From Marinobacter salexigens (GTDB taxonomy: Bacteria; Pseudomonadota; Gammaproteobacteria; Pseudomonadales; Oleiphilaceae): a DNA stretch of 64,000 bases. Position numbers and translations under genes: made by a program. The notes beneath the pieces were generated by a model. That model was not told the DNA's origin, did not search any database, and saw nothing but the letters and a program-made list of their open reading frames with translations. Shown here piece after piece: positions 15,699-25,085 of the stretch. The stretch is taken from contig NZ_NIHC01000003.1 in the NCBI RefSeq assembly GCF_002806945.1, forward strand, positions 1-64,000. The letters are read 5' to 3'. The number at the start of each line of letters is the position of its first letter. Within the stretch, counting starts at the first letter, position 1.

Positions 15699-17335
15699 AC
15701 AGTGCCCTCCTCACTAGCGCTCGTTTTATAGACTGACTGCGACTCGCGAGACACCTCTTTCTCCAGTTGCTCGGCTTTCTCCCGGTCATGTTCTTCCAGC
15801 ATCTGGATTACACGCCCACGGGTCACTGCCTCTCGAAGCTCTTTCTGGCGCTGTTCATTACTCAGTGAGCGCAGCAACGATATTGCCATAAATACCATCA
15901 GCACCATAAACGGAAATGCCGCCAGGATGGATATTGTCTGTAGTGCCTCCAGGCCACCACTGACCAGAAGCACTCCGGCGACCAGCACCTGAATCAGACC
16001 CCAGGCAACCCTGAGCCAGCGTTTCGGTGTCAGCGTACCCTTACTGGTAAACATTCCTAGAACGAAGGTCGCGGAGTTGGCTGAAGTAATAACAAACAGA
16101 ACAATCAATATAAGCATCAGGGCGCTGATGATGGACGTTCCGGGCAAATACTCCAGAGTTACAAACAGAGCCGAGCTCATTTCCCGAATGACGGCTTCAC
16201 CCAGAGGCGCACCGTTAAACATTTCAAAGTACAGGGCCGAGCCACCAAAAGTGGAGAACCAGAGAATACTTAGCAGCACCGGTGTACCAATAACCCCGAG
16301 GATAAACTCGCGAATAGTTCTGCCTCGGGAAATACGGGCAATAAAGCTGCCGACAAACGGCGCCCAGGACAGCCCCCAGGCCCAATAGAATATGGTCCAA
16401 CGCTCAACCCAATCATCGCCGGTGTAGGGGGTCATTACCAGGCTCATGCCCATCATGTTGGCGAAATAATCCCCAATAGCGTTGGTCATGGCTGCCGTGA
16501 TGAAATCAGTGGGGCCAAAGAAGAACACGAAAACCAGCAGGAAGGCTGCCAGCACCATGTTGGCGTCACTAATATAGCGCACGCCACTTTCAAGTGGAGC
16601 CAAAGCACAGAGCAGAAACACCACCGCGATCGCCCCCAGAACCAATAATTGCTGGTTGGCACCGAAGCTCATATCAGTTACGGACACCAGCCCGCTGTTA
16701 ATCTGGATAACCCCGAGCCCCAGCGTGGTGGCAACACCAAAGACCGTAGAGACCACCGCAAGGGTGTTGATGCCATGACCAATACCGCCGTCTACACGAT
16801 TGCCAAGGGACACACGGAAGGCTTCACTGATCAGGCCGGGGCGTTCCAGGCGAAAACGCACGTAGGCAATGGCAAGCCCTACCACTGCAAAGTTGGCCCA
16901 CTGATGAAAGCCCCAGTGGAACAGCGAATAACGCATGGCAAGACTGGCTGCTTCGGGGCTTTCTGCCTCCGCCGCGCCAAATGGAGGCGCCATGAAGTGA
17001 CTCATGGGTTCTGCCACTGCCCAGAAAACCAGGCCGACCCCCATACCGGAGGAAAAGATCATCCCGAGCCAGGTCAGGTAGGGGAATTCAGGCGCCTCAC
17101 CGTCCGACCCCAGACGGATCTTCCCGTAATCGCTCAGAGCTACCGCAACGCAGAACACCAGAAAACCGGTCGTGGCAAATAAATAGAGCCAGCCAAAATG
17201 AACCGTCGTGAACTCCAGCCCGATATTGCCCCAAAGGGTGAGCTCTTCCGGGAGAAAAACTCCCACCCCAAAAAACACTGCCAATAGAATAACCGACAGG
17301 TAAAATACCCAGCCAGGCGCTGTAGTACTTGCCAA
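15695..17335 (-). CDS. BCCT-family transporter
   Basis: A 546-residue betaine/choline/carnitine-type secondary transporter with about 12 helices. GMGVGLVFWAVAEPMSHF (about residue 95) matches the family's glycine-rich helix 3, and the signature WTIFYWAWGLSWAPFVGSFI is present. The C-terminal tail is charged and helical (REAVTRGRVIQMLEEHDREK), as in osmo- or substrate-regulated members. The start is TTG 17335, with AGGAGG 9 bp upstream. It leads the operon BCCT-amidase-pxpB-pxpC with 4-bp overlaps throughout, so it probably imports a zwitterionic or quaternary-ammonium amide as nutrient rather than as a stress solute (inference). Confidence 0.9.
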   Translation of the reverse strand: MASTTAPGWVFYLSVILLAVFFGVGVFLPEELTLWGNIGLEFTTVHFGWLYLFATTGFLVFCVAVALSDYGKIRLGSDGEAPEFPYLTWLGMIFSSGMGVGLVFWAVAEPMSHFMAPPFGAAEAESPEAASLAMRYSLFHWGFHQWANFAVVGLAIAYVRFRLERPGLISEAFRVSLGNRVDGGIGHGINTLAVVSTVFGVATTLGLGVIQINSGLVSVTDMSFGANQQLLVLGAIAVVFLLCALAPLESGVRYISDANMVLAAFLLVFVFFFGPTDFITAAMTNAIGDYFANMMGMSLVMTPYTGDDWVERWTIFYWAWGLSWAPFVGSFIARISRGRTIREFILGVIGTPVLLSILWFSTFGGSALYFEMFNGAPLGEAVIREMSSALFVTLEYLPGTSIISALMLILIVLFVITSANSATFVLGMFTSKGTLTPKRWLRVAWGLIQVLVAGVLLVSGGLEALQTISILAAFPFMVLMVFMAISLLRSLSNEQRQKELREAVTRGRVIQMLEEHDREKAEQLEKEVSRESQSVYKTSASEEGTV

Positions 17336-17525
17336 TTTTTTTGCCTCCTTTGCTTCAGTCTGACTTCTGGCGCGTGTGGCCTCGTAATAAAGTTGTAAAG
17401 TTGGTTACTCTCCGAAAGGCAAGCAGGGTCTCCTATCAGGGAGTTGGGACATGATGACACTCATCGAGGATGATCTGGCGATATTACCGGACTAGGCTGG
17501 AGATCTTATTCTGATCACCGCGCAA

Positions 17526-18710
17526 CTATCCTTGATTGCTATAGTTCAACGCAGGCTTTCTGCCCCCCCGGTTTACAATTATCCGATGTCCCTCATATAT
17601 CCCAAGGGCCAGTATCGTAAAACCAGCCGCGACCATGCTCAGATACTCGTTGCCAAATATTTGAGATACATGCTTTCCAATAGATGCAGAAAGCGAAACC
17701 CCCAGATATATAGCTGAAGTATTCAGCCCCAAAACAATGGATGCGCTAGACGGCGCTGCTTTCACTAACTGGTGCTGCAGTGGCACCAGACAGCTCCACG
17801 CAATCGCCCCCCAAACGGCAAGTGGAAAAACCGATACTAAAGGAGAATAAGTAAGCACTGGCAACAGTAAGAAGTTGAGGCTTAGAACCGTGAGCCCGCC
17901 AACAATAATTGGTCTCGCACCCCATCGGTCGGTCAGCCTTCCCGCGGTAAAGGTTCCAATAGTGGCCGCAATGCCCCAAGCCGCCATTAAAAGAGCCAAT
18001 GTCTCACCCCTTCCATTAGTCGCGGGCATAAGAATGACACTGGCATAGGTATGAACGATGTAGGACCCGATCATTAAAAGCAGTGTCGTTCCCAACACGC
18101 CCAATACAGCCGGCTTCGTCACAGAGGCCAACAAATCCTTGGGTCTCTTCTTTGTATCCGGTCTTGGCATGGCCTCTAGTAAAGTACCAATCCCAATAGC
18201 CGCTGCAACGGCTAGTGCAGCGACAAGCCACATGCCCAGCCGCCAGTCACAAAAACTCGTTGAGAGAGCAATTCCCACCGGTGCTCCAATTGCGGTTGAC
18301 GCACTCAGACCGGCTGTAATGATAGCCAGTGAACGCCCCCAATGCTCCTGTGAGACTATCGCGGTCGCCGCTGCTCCGGCAATTGGCATAAACAGTGCCC
18401 CGCCCAAGCCTCCCAGCGCACGACCCGCAACCGCCACTTCCAGACTTGGCGCCACCGCTGAGACCATATGGCCTGCGGCAAGAATGCTCATGCCCACCAC
18501 CAGTATGGGCTTATAAGGCAAATTCACCATCAGAGTTGCTGCGATTGGTATCACCAAAGCATAAGCTACGGCGAACGCGGCGATCATACTCGCCGCATCA
18601 CCAACACTGATATTAAAACTGGCTGCCATCTCTGGCAGAAGGCCTGCCATAATGAAACTGGCCGTGCCAATGGAAAACATTCCTAAAGCCAGGATGAGCA
18701 ATCTGTTCAT
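17526..18710 (-). CDS. MFS transporter, DHA1-like
   Basis: A 394-residue protein with 12 predicted helices. The helix 2-3 loop motif is degenerate (NLPYKPILVVGM), the helix 4-5 region has GRALGGLGGALFMPIAGAAATAIV, and a second-half loop has GRLTDRWGARPIIVGG. These fit the DHA1 drug/sugar efflux group (YdhP/AraJ-like). The substrate is unknown. ATG 18710 follows GAAGAA. A 156-bp gap separates it from the DJ-1-like gene upstream, so it may be a separate unit, although it is co-oriented with the yqhD operon and could export toxic products. Confidence 0.8.
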   Translation of the reverse strand: MNRLLILALGMFSIGTASFIMAGLLPEMAASFNISVGDAASMIAAFAVAYALVIPIAATLMVNLPYKPILVVGMSILAAGHMVSAVAPSLEVAVAGRALGGLGGALFMPIAGAAATAIVSQEHWGRSLAIITAGLSASTAIGAPVGIALSTSFCDWRLGMWLVAALAVAAAIGIGTLLEAMPRPDTKKRPKDLLASVTKPAVLGVLGTTLLLMIGSYIVHTYASVILMPATNGRGETLALLMAAWGIAATIGTFTAGRLTDRWGARPIIVGGLTVLSLNFLLLPVLTYSPLVSVFPLAVWGAIAWSCLVPLQHQLVKAAPSSASIVLGLNTSAIYLGVSLSASIGKHVSQIFGNEYLSMVAAGFTILALGIYEGHRIIVNRGGRKPALNYSNQG

Positions 18711-18866
18711 CGGTTCTTCAAACGCCTGTTACAAGATATCACTCCGCATCGTCATATTTCATGACAGCTGAACGAAAGCTCAAGCACTTACGTCTCCTCA
18801 GAATTACGACCTGTTCGGAAGAGAGGCTTCACAGCGGAGCTAGATAAATTCGGTCGTCGTTTTCCG

Positions 18867-19544
18867 TTATTTCAGCAACGCCAGAATCTCGTGCGCGGTG
18901 GCAGCGGATGAGGCAGGGTTCTGACCGGTGACGAGCTTGCCGTCACGCAGTACAAAGCTGGCCCAATCAGCGCCTTTCGCATAATTGCCACCATTGGCTT
19001 TGAGCATATCCTCGACCAGGAAGGGCACAACGTTGGTCAGGCCAACAGCCTCTTCTTCTGTGTTGGTGAAGCCTGTCACTCGTCGCCCTGAGACTAAAGG
19101 CTTGCCATCTGTACCTTGAGTGTGGCGGAATACGGCGGGAGCGTGACAGACGGCCCCGATAGGCAAGTCAGCGGCGGCAAAGGCTTCGATCAGGCGTTTG
19201 CTATCTGCATCTTCGGCGAGATCCCACAAAGGGCCATGACCACCGGGATAGAAGATTGCATCGAACCCGGCTTCTGTCATATCAGAAAGTTTCACCGTAG
19301 TCGCAAGATGCTTTTGCGTCTCAACATCGCTCTTGAAACGACGGGTGTCGTCGGTTTGCGCTTCCAGACTATCGCTGGACGGATCAATGGGTGGTTGCCC
19401 ACCCTTAGGCGTGGCCAGAGTAATATCCACACCGGCATCCTTGAAGACGTAATAGGGCGCGGCAAACTCCTCCAGCCAAAAGCCGGTCTTCCTGCCGCTA
19501 TCACCCATCTCATCGTGCGATGTCAGTACCATTAAAATCTTCAT
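18867..19544 (-). CDS. DJ-1/PfpI-family protein, Hsp31-like
   Basis: A 225-residue class I glutamine-amidotransferase-like protein. The nucleophile elbow is GAVCHAP with Cys133-His134, and the conserved acid is Glu25 or Glu26 in GFWLEEFA. This FWxEE signature is typical of the Hsp31/YDR533C-like branch, which has cofactor-free glyoxalase and glycated-protein repair activities reported. It lies 9 bp after the SDR gene, at the end of the yqhD-curA-SDR operon, which fits a role against reactive carbonyls. ATG 19544 has AAGGAAA upstream. Confidence 0.85.
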   Translation of the reverse strand: MKILMVLTSHDEMGDSGRKTGFWLEEFAAPYYVFKDAGVDITLATPKGGQPPIDPSSDSLEAQTDDTRRFKSDVETQKHLATTVKLSDMTEAGFDAIFYPGGHGPLWDLAEDADSKRLIEAFAAADLPIGAVCHAPAVFRHTQGTDGKPLVSGRRVTGFTNTEEEAVGLTNVVPFLVEDMLKANGGNYAKGADWASFVLRDGKLVTGQNPASSAATAHEILALLK

Positions 19545-19553
19545 GTATTTTCC

Positions 19554-20150
19554 TTAAATTGACTGCATGGTTAGCGCTTTGTTATCCCACTTTTCATCAT
19601 CTACTGCCTCGGCCAAAACTGCGGCGACATCGCCTCTTGCAGCGATTCCATCAACATCAACTGATTCGCCAAAACGCATGTTCCTGGTCCCGCTTTCATC
19701 GGTCAGCCTAACCGGACGAACGATGGCATAGCTCAGGCCAGAAGCTGTCAAGTGTTCGTCAGCGTCATGCTTGGCCTGAAGGTAATGCGCGAGCTTATGT
19801 TCAGGGTCGGGGTTGTCCGCGCCCACACTACTCAACATAACGAAACGGGATACCTTTGATTTCGCTGCTATATCAACGAGACGCTGCGCGCCATCACGGT
19901 CAACCTTATCGGTCATATCAGCACCCGTGTGGCTGCCAGAACCTGCGGCAAAGATAACAGCGTCACAACCCTCACAGACATCTTCTTGCAGGTCGGTCAA
20001 ATCGCCATAGCGCAGTTCAACATCAGACGGCAGTGTATTCGTGTCGGAACTTTCACGAACCAACGCAATCGGGTAATGGCCACGAGATTTAAGTTCATCA
20101 ATCAAGCGAAGCCCTGTTTTTCCGGTAGCTCCAGCGACAAGAACTTTCAT
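19554..20150 (-). CDS. NAD(P)H-binding SDR-like oxidoreductase (NmrA/YhfK type)
   Basis: A 198-residue atypical short-chain dehydrogenase. The Rossmann motif VAGATGKTG sits right at the N-terminus, followed by LRYGDLTD, AVIFAAGSGSHTGADMTDKVD, and SRFVMLSSVGADNPDP. ATG 20150 was chosen over ATG 20183 because GGAGA lies 6 bp upstream and the fold then begins normally. Related proteins act as NAD(P)H-dependent reductases or redox sensors; the substrate is unknown. It is the third gene of the yqhD operon, 90 bp after the CurA-type gene and 9 bp before the DJ-1-like gene. Confidence 0.82.
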   Translation of the reverse strand: MKVLVAGATGKTGLRLIDELKSRGHYPIALVRESSDTNTLPSDVELRYGDLTDLQEDVCEGCDAVIFAAGSGSHTGADMTDKVDRDGAQRLVDIAAKSKVSRFVMLSSVGADNPDPEHKLAHYLQAKHDADEHLTASGLSYAIVRPVRLTDESGTRNMRFGESVDVDGIAARGDVAAVLAEAVDDEKWDNKALTMQSI

Positions 20151-20240
20151 TATCTTCTCCACTATTTCGAGTTTAGGATTCATGATTTACCGGCAAAAAA
20201 GACTACGCCGGCACCATAAGCACCTGCATGCGCTTCAGTG

Positions 20241-21275
20241 TTAGTCTTGCCCAACCCGGATCACGCGCTTGCCAAAGTTTTCACCATTGAGCAAACCAAT
20301 GAACGCTTCCGGCGCATTTTGCAGGCCATCGATAACCTCTTCACGATATTTGATCTTCCCGCTTTCCACCCAAGCCCCCATCTGTTCGGCGAAATCCGGG
20401 TATAGGTGACCGAAACTGTCAAAGATGATGAATCCCTGCACCTTGACCTTGTTCCGCAGAATCTGTCCCATCAACCAGTTCATGCGGTCCGGTCCGCCGG
20501 GCAGTTCAGTAGCATTGTATTGCGAGACCAGTCCACACACTGGCACACGCGCATGCGGATTCAAAAGTGGGATCACCGCATCAAGAACCTTACCGCCCAC
20601 ATTTTCGAAATAGACATCGATACCGTCGGGGCTAGCCTTGGCAAGCTGGTCTGCAAAGTCTTCTGCTTTGTGATCAATGCATGCGTCGAAGCCCAGTTCG
20701 TCGACCGCGTAGGCGCACTTGTCTGGACCGCCTGCGACACCCACAACACGGCAGCCCAGCAGTTTGCCAATTTGACCTACGGTTGCACCGACCGGCCCCG
20801 TCGCCGCGGCCACCACAATCGTCTCGCCGGGTTTGGGCTCGCCGATTTGGGTCAGGCCAGCCCAGGCGGTAAACCCAGGCATGCCTAAGATTCCAAGCGC
20901 CCAGGATGGGTGCTCTGGCGAATTACCAAGATTGGTAACCCCTTCGCCATCGGAAAGAGCGTAATCCTGCCAACCATTGAAGCTAAGCACCCAGTCGCCC
21001 TCCGCGAAGCCATCAAGCTTCGAAGTAACCACTTTGGCAACCGTGCCGCCAACCATCACATCACCCACCTCAACCGGTGCAGCATAAGAAGGCGCATCAC
21101 TCATTCTGCCGCGCATATACGGGTCGAGTGACAAGTACTCGGTCCGCAAAAGCATCTGATTCTCACCGACAGCAGGAATCGCCTCCTCTTCTAACCGTAG
21201 AGTGTCCACGGTCGGCTCGCCTTTAGGGCGTTCCGCCAATACGAGTTTGCGGTTTGCAGTGTCTGTTTGTTTCAT
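20241..21275 (-). CDS. NADPH-dependent MDR oxidoreductase (CurA / prostaglandin reductase type)
   Basis: A 344-residue zinc-free medium-chain reductase of the leukotriene B4 dehydrogenase/CurA group. SLDPYMRGRM at about residue 50 is the group signature, and GATVGQIGKLLGCRVVGVAGG is the NADPH-binding turn. YFENVGGKVLDAVIPLL and VQGFIIFD follow. Such enzymes reduce the C=C bond of alpha,beta-unsaturated ketones and aldehydes. ATG 21275 is preceded by AGGAGGAG. It lies 12 bp after yqhD, so both should be induced together through the two operators upstream of yqhD. Confidence 0.9.
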   Translation of the reverse strand: MKQTDTANRKLVLAERPKGEPTVDTLRLEEEAIPAVGENQMLLRTEYLSLDPYMRGRMSDAPSYAAPVEVGDVMVGGTVAKVVTSKLDGFAEGDWVLSFNGWQDYALSDGEGVTNLGNSPEHPSWALGILGMPGFTAWAGLTQIGEPKPGETIVVAAATGPVGATVGQIGKLLGCRVVGVAGGPDKCAYAVDELGFDACIDHKAEDFADQLAKASPDGIDVYFENVGGKVLDAVIPLLNPHARVPVCGLVSQYNATELPGGPDRMNWLMGQILRNKVKVQGFIIFDSFGHLYPDFAEQMGAWVESGKIKYREEVIDGLQNAPEAFIGLLNGENFGKRVIRVGQD

Positions 21276-21287
21276 GCTCGACTCCTC

Positions 21288-22445
21288 CTACAAAGCAGCT
21301 TCAAGAATGCGACGAGCATCATCGGGGCCAATAGCTTTATGTTCCCCAAGTGCTGTCATCCCGTGTTCCTTTAAAGCACTAACGATGTGATTGATTCCGT
21401 CAGCATCAACGTCGTAGTCGCCTAACCGGGTCTTGATGCCCATCTGTTCGAAGAAACCACGCGTCGCTTCGATCACAGCGTCAATTCGCTCATCGTTAGA
21501 GCCTTCGCGAATATTCCAGACATTGCTGGCATACTGAAGAAGCTTCTCACGCTTAACCTCACGCTGATCATTCAACAATGCAGGCAGCACAACCGCCAGG
21601 GTACGGGCGTGATCGGTGTCATTCAGTGCAGTAATCTCGTGCCCGATCATATGAGTGGCCCAATCTTGAGGTACACCTGCGCCAATAAGCCCGTTCAGAG
21701 CCATTGTCGCGGTCCACATCAAATTGGATCGAATGTCGTAATCTTCGGGAGTCTCAAGCGCCTTGGGGCCAAGTTCGATCAATGTGCGCAGAAGGGTTTC
21801 GGCAAAACCGTCCTGAACTGGCGCGGCAGCTGGGTAGGTCAGATACTGCTCGGTCGTATGAACGAAGGCGTCCACTACACCGTTGGCAATCTGACGCGGT
21901 GGCAAGGTATAGGTCACCTCTGGATCTAACACCGAGAACACCGGGTAGCAATGAACGCTGCTAAACGGCAGTTTTGCCTCTTTTTCTGGATTGGTAATCA
22001 CCCCGCCAGAGTTCATCTCGGATCCTGTAGCTGGTAGCGTCAACACAGATCCAAACGGCACCGCTTGGGTAATGACTGATCCACGTGAGGTGAGAATGTC
22101 CCAGGCGTCACCGTCATACTTTACCGCCGCCGCAATAAACTTGGTGGCGTCGATGACCGACCCGCCGCCAACGGCAAGCAGGAAAGTGACGGCATTTTCG
22201 CGAATCATCTCAACTGCTTTTAGCGTTGTAGCATAGCGTGGGTTAGGTTCAATACCTCCAAACTCCAGCATTGCCCGGCCAGCAAGAGCATCGCGTACCT
22301 GGTCCAGCACACCCGTACGTTCGGCACTGCCACCGCCATATAGAATCAAAACTTTCGCATCAGCGGGAACCTGATCTTTCAGCTCCGCAATGCAGCCTTT
22401 ACCAAACAGAATTCTGGTAGGGTTGTGAAAGTTGAAATTTTCCAT
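21288..22445 (-). CDS. yqhD: NADPH-dependent aldehyde reductase YqhD
   Basis: A 385-residue iron-containing-type alcohol dehydrogenase that resembles E. coli YqhD along its whole length, for example ANGVVDAFVHT and LNGLIGAGVPQDWATHM. Metal ligands correspond to Asp192, His196, His265 and His279. GGGSxxxxTK (residues 94-102) is the NADP-binding loop. YqhD reduces a wide range of short aldehydes, including methylglyoxal, furfural and lipid-peroxide products, to alcohols. ATG 22445 follows AAGGAAA. It leads an operon with a CurA-type reductase, an SDR and a DJ-1-like gene. Two NemR-like boxes lie 105 and 186 bp upstream, in place of the YqhC (AraC-type) control known in E. coli. Confidence 0.93.
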   Translation of the reverse strand: MENFNFHNPTRILFGKGCIAELKDQVPADAKVLILYGGGSAERTGVLDQVRDALAGRAMLEFGGIEPNPRYATTLKAVEMIRENAVTFLLAVGGGSVIDATKFIAAAVKYDGDAWDILTSRGSVITQAVPFGSVLTLPATGSEMNSGGVITNPEKEAKLPFSSVHCYPVFSVLDPEVTYTLPPRQIANGVVDAFVHTTEQYLTYPAAAPVQDGFAETLLRTLIELGPKALETPEDYDIRSNLMWTATMALNGLIGAGVPQDWATHMIGHEITALNDTDHARTLAVVLPALLNDQREVKREKLLQYASNVWNIREGSNDERIDAVIEATRGFFEQMGIKTRLGDYDVDADGINHIVSALKEHGMTALGEHKAIGPDDARRILEAAL

Positions 22446-22549
22446 AATCAGTTTCCTTCAGTTTCAATATGTAAGCGGACATCAATATTTCCGCGGGTCG
22501 CATTGGAATATGCGGCAAAGCTGGAACCTATTTATAACCCGGGAATTAA

Positions 22550-22564
22550 TAGACCGGTCACCTA
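22550..22564. promoter_or_regulatory. NemR-like operator A, upstream of yqhD
   Basis: TAGACCGGTCACCTA matches the island consensus TAGACCGGTCGTCTA in 13 of 15 positions; the left arm is perfect and the right arm is degenerate. On the minus strand the box covers a GTGACC that could serve as the -35 of a promoter whose -10 would be TATAAA near 22530. Confidence 0.6.
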
Positions 22565-22630
22565 TAGCCGAGACAAATAAAAACAACAAAATTGTCTTGC
22601 TAATCATGTGAATTTCTAGCTTAGCCGCAA

Positions 22631-22647
22631 CTAGACCAGTCGTCTAG
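22631..22647. promoter_or_regulatory. NemR-like operator B, upstream of yqhD
   Basis: CTAGAC-CAGTC-GTCTAG is a perfect palindrome with 6-bp arms and a 5-bp centre, differing from the consensus core at one base. It lies 81 bp upstream of operator A; the pair may allow cooperative repression of the yqhD operon. Confidence 0.7.
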
Positions 22648-22699
22648 TGTTTTTTTGGAATAACCTTGTTCTTTAAGGGCAACACCCTGTAAAAGGCCG

Positions 22700-23827
22700 T
22701 TACTCCGCCTCATGAATTCTCGCGGCTCTGTATTTCAACATGCCGCCGTTTCGACCATTTACCACTGCACTGATCTCTGAGAGGATCGCCATAGCAACGC
22801 TCTCTGAGGTGTCTCCCCCAAGATCAAGACCAACAGGGTAATAGAGCTTTTCACGAGCCTGAGCAGTTTGTGCATCATCACCAATGTCAGCCAACAGTCG
22901 CTCTGTTCGGTACCGAGGCCCCAACTGCCCAACATAGCAAGCACCGCTCCTCAGGGCTTTGCTCAACCACCGTGTATCCTGAGTCACGCTATGGGTCATC
23001 ACGACAACAGCGGCGCCATCTAGCAAGGAACTCGCGGACAGCGGCTCGTCAACATTCATCACCCGAACATCATCAGCTTCAGGGAAGCGGTGTGCCATCG
23101 CGAAGTTTGCCCTTCCGTCTATAACGGTGACATGCCAGCCTAGAGTTTTCGCCAACCGGACCAGTGGTTGAGCATCATGCCCCGCGCCAAACAGCACAAG
23201 CTTTTGAGGTGGCGATACAACTTCCAGGAACACCTCAACCTCAGCCGCTTGGTCGCTGTATTGATTCAGCGCCGATTTCCCGCTTGCCATTACCTCACGT
23301 AAATCGTCGGCAAGCACTTGCTCCAATGAGCTATCCACCAAACTGCCGTCTAAATCTCCTTCAGGGGGAACTATCAGACGGTCTCCGACAACAAAGGCGG
23401 ACTCGTCATCCGCCGAGATTACGGTAGCGATCGCTGCCTTTCGTTTTTCTTCATGAACCATTTTCAGGGTTCGGACAAGTGGAGACGCAGCGGCAGGCAA
23501 AATTCTCTCAAACAGCAGAAATATCTTGCCATCGCAACCGAGACTAAAGTGATAAGAAGATTCGCTTTCTTCACCATCTTCAGCCGTACTATAGCTGCGA
23601 ACCACCGGGCCATCGGAGGTCAGCCACCAAGCCTTTTTGATGACATCCTGCTCCAGGCAGCCTCCACTGACCGTTCCTTCAGATTGTCCAAGCGCGGAAA
23701 TCAACATTCTGGCCCCGGGGCGGCGATAGGCCGAGCCTTCGACTTTAACAACCGTTGCGAGGACAAATCCCTCGCCCAGGCGCTCCTGCTCGTCGATCGT
23801 CTTTATCAACGACACTAATCCCGACAT
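22700..23827 (-). CDS. XdhC/CoxI-family molybdenum-cofactor maturation protein
   Basis: A 375-residue XdhC-family protein. The N-terminal domain has FVLATVVKVEGSAYRRPGAR and a conserved GCLEQDV cysteine (SGGCLEQD); the C-terminal Rossmann domain begins LVLFGAGHDAQPLVRLAKTLGW. XdhC proteins bind molybdenum cofactor, help its sulfuration and insert it into enzymes of the xanthine oxidase family. It is the last gene of the 2Fe-2S/Mo/cytochrome c operon, 21 bp after the cytochrome gene, and should mature that enzyme. ATG 23827 follows TGAGG. Confidence 0.9.
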   Translation of the reverse strand: MSGLVSLIKTIDEQERLGEGFVLATVVKVEGSAYRRPGARMLISALGQSEGTVSGGCLEQDVIKKAWWLTSDGPVVRSYSTAEDGEESESSYHFSLGCDGKIFLLFERILPAAASPLVRTLKMVHEEKRKAAIATVISADDESAFVVGDRLIVPPEGDLDGSLVDSSLEQVLADDLREVMASGKSALNQYSDQAAEVEVFLEVVSPPQKLVLFGAGHDAQPLVRLAKTLGWHVTVIDGRANFAMAHRFPEADDVRVMNVDEPLSASSLLDGAAVVVMTHSVTQDTRWLSKALRSGACYVGQLGPRYRTERLLADIGDDAQTAQAREKLYYPVGLDLGGDTSESVAMAILSEISAVVNGRNGGMLKYRAARIHEAE

Positions 23828-23848
23828 ACCTCAACACCCCGTTCACCT

Positions 23849-25075
23849 TCAGTGCAATGACAACGACCGACGCTCGCCGACCTGCTCCGGCTCTATTGCA
23901 GTATCAAGCCTGCCAAAATGGCTCAGTACAAACGTCGCCAAGGCCGCCAGCTCCTGGTCATTATAGATAGCGCCGAAATCGGGCATTCTATGATTCACCG
24001 GCAACGACGATGCAGGGTTCCCCTCCAGCAATATGCCTAGCAGATTAGAAGCACGAGGGTCGCTTACTGTCTTCAGACCCGACAGCGTAGCTGTGGGGCT
24101 CTGATTACCTCGCCCATCCCACTGGTGGCAACTAACACAGGCATCGGCGAAGATTTTACTGCCCAGATCTTCATTCAACGGTGCTCCCGCTAGTTTCGGC
24201 TTCACGGCGGGCCTCGGTACCCCAACAGCTTTGGGGTCGGTTGCTTTTAGATAAGTAGCTATGGCCCTGAGATCACTCTCACTCAGGTGTCTCAGGCTAT
24301 ATTCAACCACCTCGGCCATTGGTCCCCCAGCTACGCCATGACCTTCTGCATACCCCTCACTGAAATAGGATACCAACTGATCTTCTGACCACTGGCCAAT
24401 CCCGTGCGAATCACTTGAGGTAATGTTATAGGCTCGCCAGCCCCCAATATCGGCACCAGCAAACAGCTCGCTGGACTGCGTCGCCTGAAAAATATTTCTC
24501 GGGGTATGACATTCGCCGCAATGCCCGGGCCCATTCACCAGGTAGGCACCGCGATTCCAGGCCTCGCTTTGATCAAGGTCAGGCTGGAAGCGCTTGTCAT
24601 CCAAGAAGACAAAATTCCAAAGGTACATTCCCCAGCGCTGATTGAAAGGAAAGCCAATATCGTTCTCCCTCGCTGGTTGGTGCACCGGTTCCAGACTGAA
24701 CAAATACGCCTTGATTGCAAGAATATCTTCCCTTGGCATTTTGGTGTACGAGGTATATGGGAAAGCGGGGTAGTAATGCTCACCCTCTCGGCTTATCCCC
24801 TCCTGCAACGCCCTGACGAACTCGTCATCTGTCCAGTCTCCAATACCCGTTTCAGCATCTGGCGTAATGTTCGGGGTGTAGAGCGTCCCGAACGGCAATT
24901 CAAAAGCAAGCCCTCCGGCGAACGGCTTTTCGCCCGGAGCCGTGTGGCAAGCCACACAATCCGCAGCGGTTGCCAGGTATTCGCCTTCGGCGACTAACGC
25001 CTTGTCGCTGCTAACTGCCATAACATCAACACACACCAGAAGGTACGCGAGCAGGCCAAAAATAATCTTTCTCAC
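23849..25075 (-). CDS. Tri-heme cytochrome c subunit of the molybdenum aldehyde dehydrogenase
   Basis: A 408-residue exported cytochrome with three heme-binding motifs: CVACH (Cys40, Cys43, His44), CGECH (Cys186, Cys189, His190) and CVSCH (Cys313, Cys316, His317). A signal peptide spans about residues 1-20. The architecture matches the cytochrome subunits of acetic-acid-bacterial alcohol and aldehyde dehydrogenases, which pass electrons from the Mo/FeS enzyme to ubiquinone or a terminal cytochrome. GTG 25075 was chosen because AAGGAGG, right after the TAA of the Mo subunit gene, lies 6 bp upstream; an in-frame ATG at 25114 lies inside that gene. Confidence 0.9.
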   Translation of the reverse strand: MRKIIFGLLAYLLVCVDVMAVSSDKALVAEGEYLATAADCVACHTAPGEKPFAGGLAFELPFGTLYTPNITPDAETGIGDWTDDEFVRALQEGISREGEHYYPAFPYTSYTKMPREDILAIKAYLFSLEPVHQPARENDIGFPFNQRWGMYLWNFVFLDDKRFQPDLDQSEAWNRGAYLVNGPGHCGECHTPRNIFQATQSSELFAGADIGGWRAYNITSSDSHGIGQWSEDQLVSYFSEGYAEGHGVAGGPMAEVVEYSLRHLSESDLRAIATYLKATDPKAVGVPRPAVKPKLAGAPLNEDLGSKIFADACVSCHQWDGRGNQSPTATLSGLKTVSDPRASNLLGILLEGNPASSLPVNHRMPDFGAIYNDQELAALATFVLSHFGRLDTAIEPEQVGERRSLSLH

Positions 25076-25085
25076 AACGCCCTCC

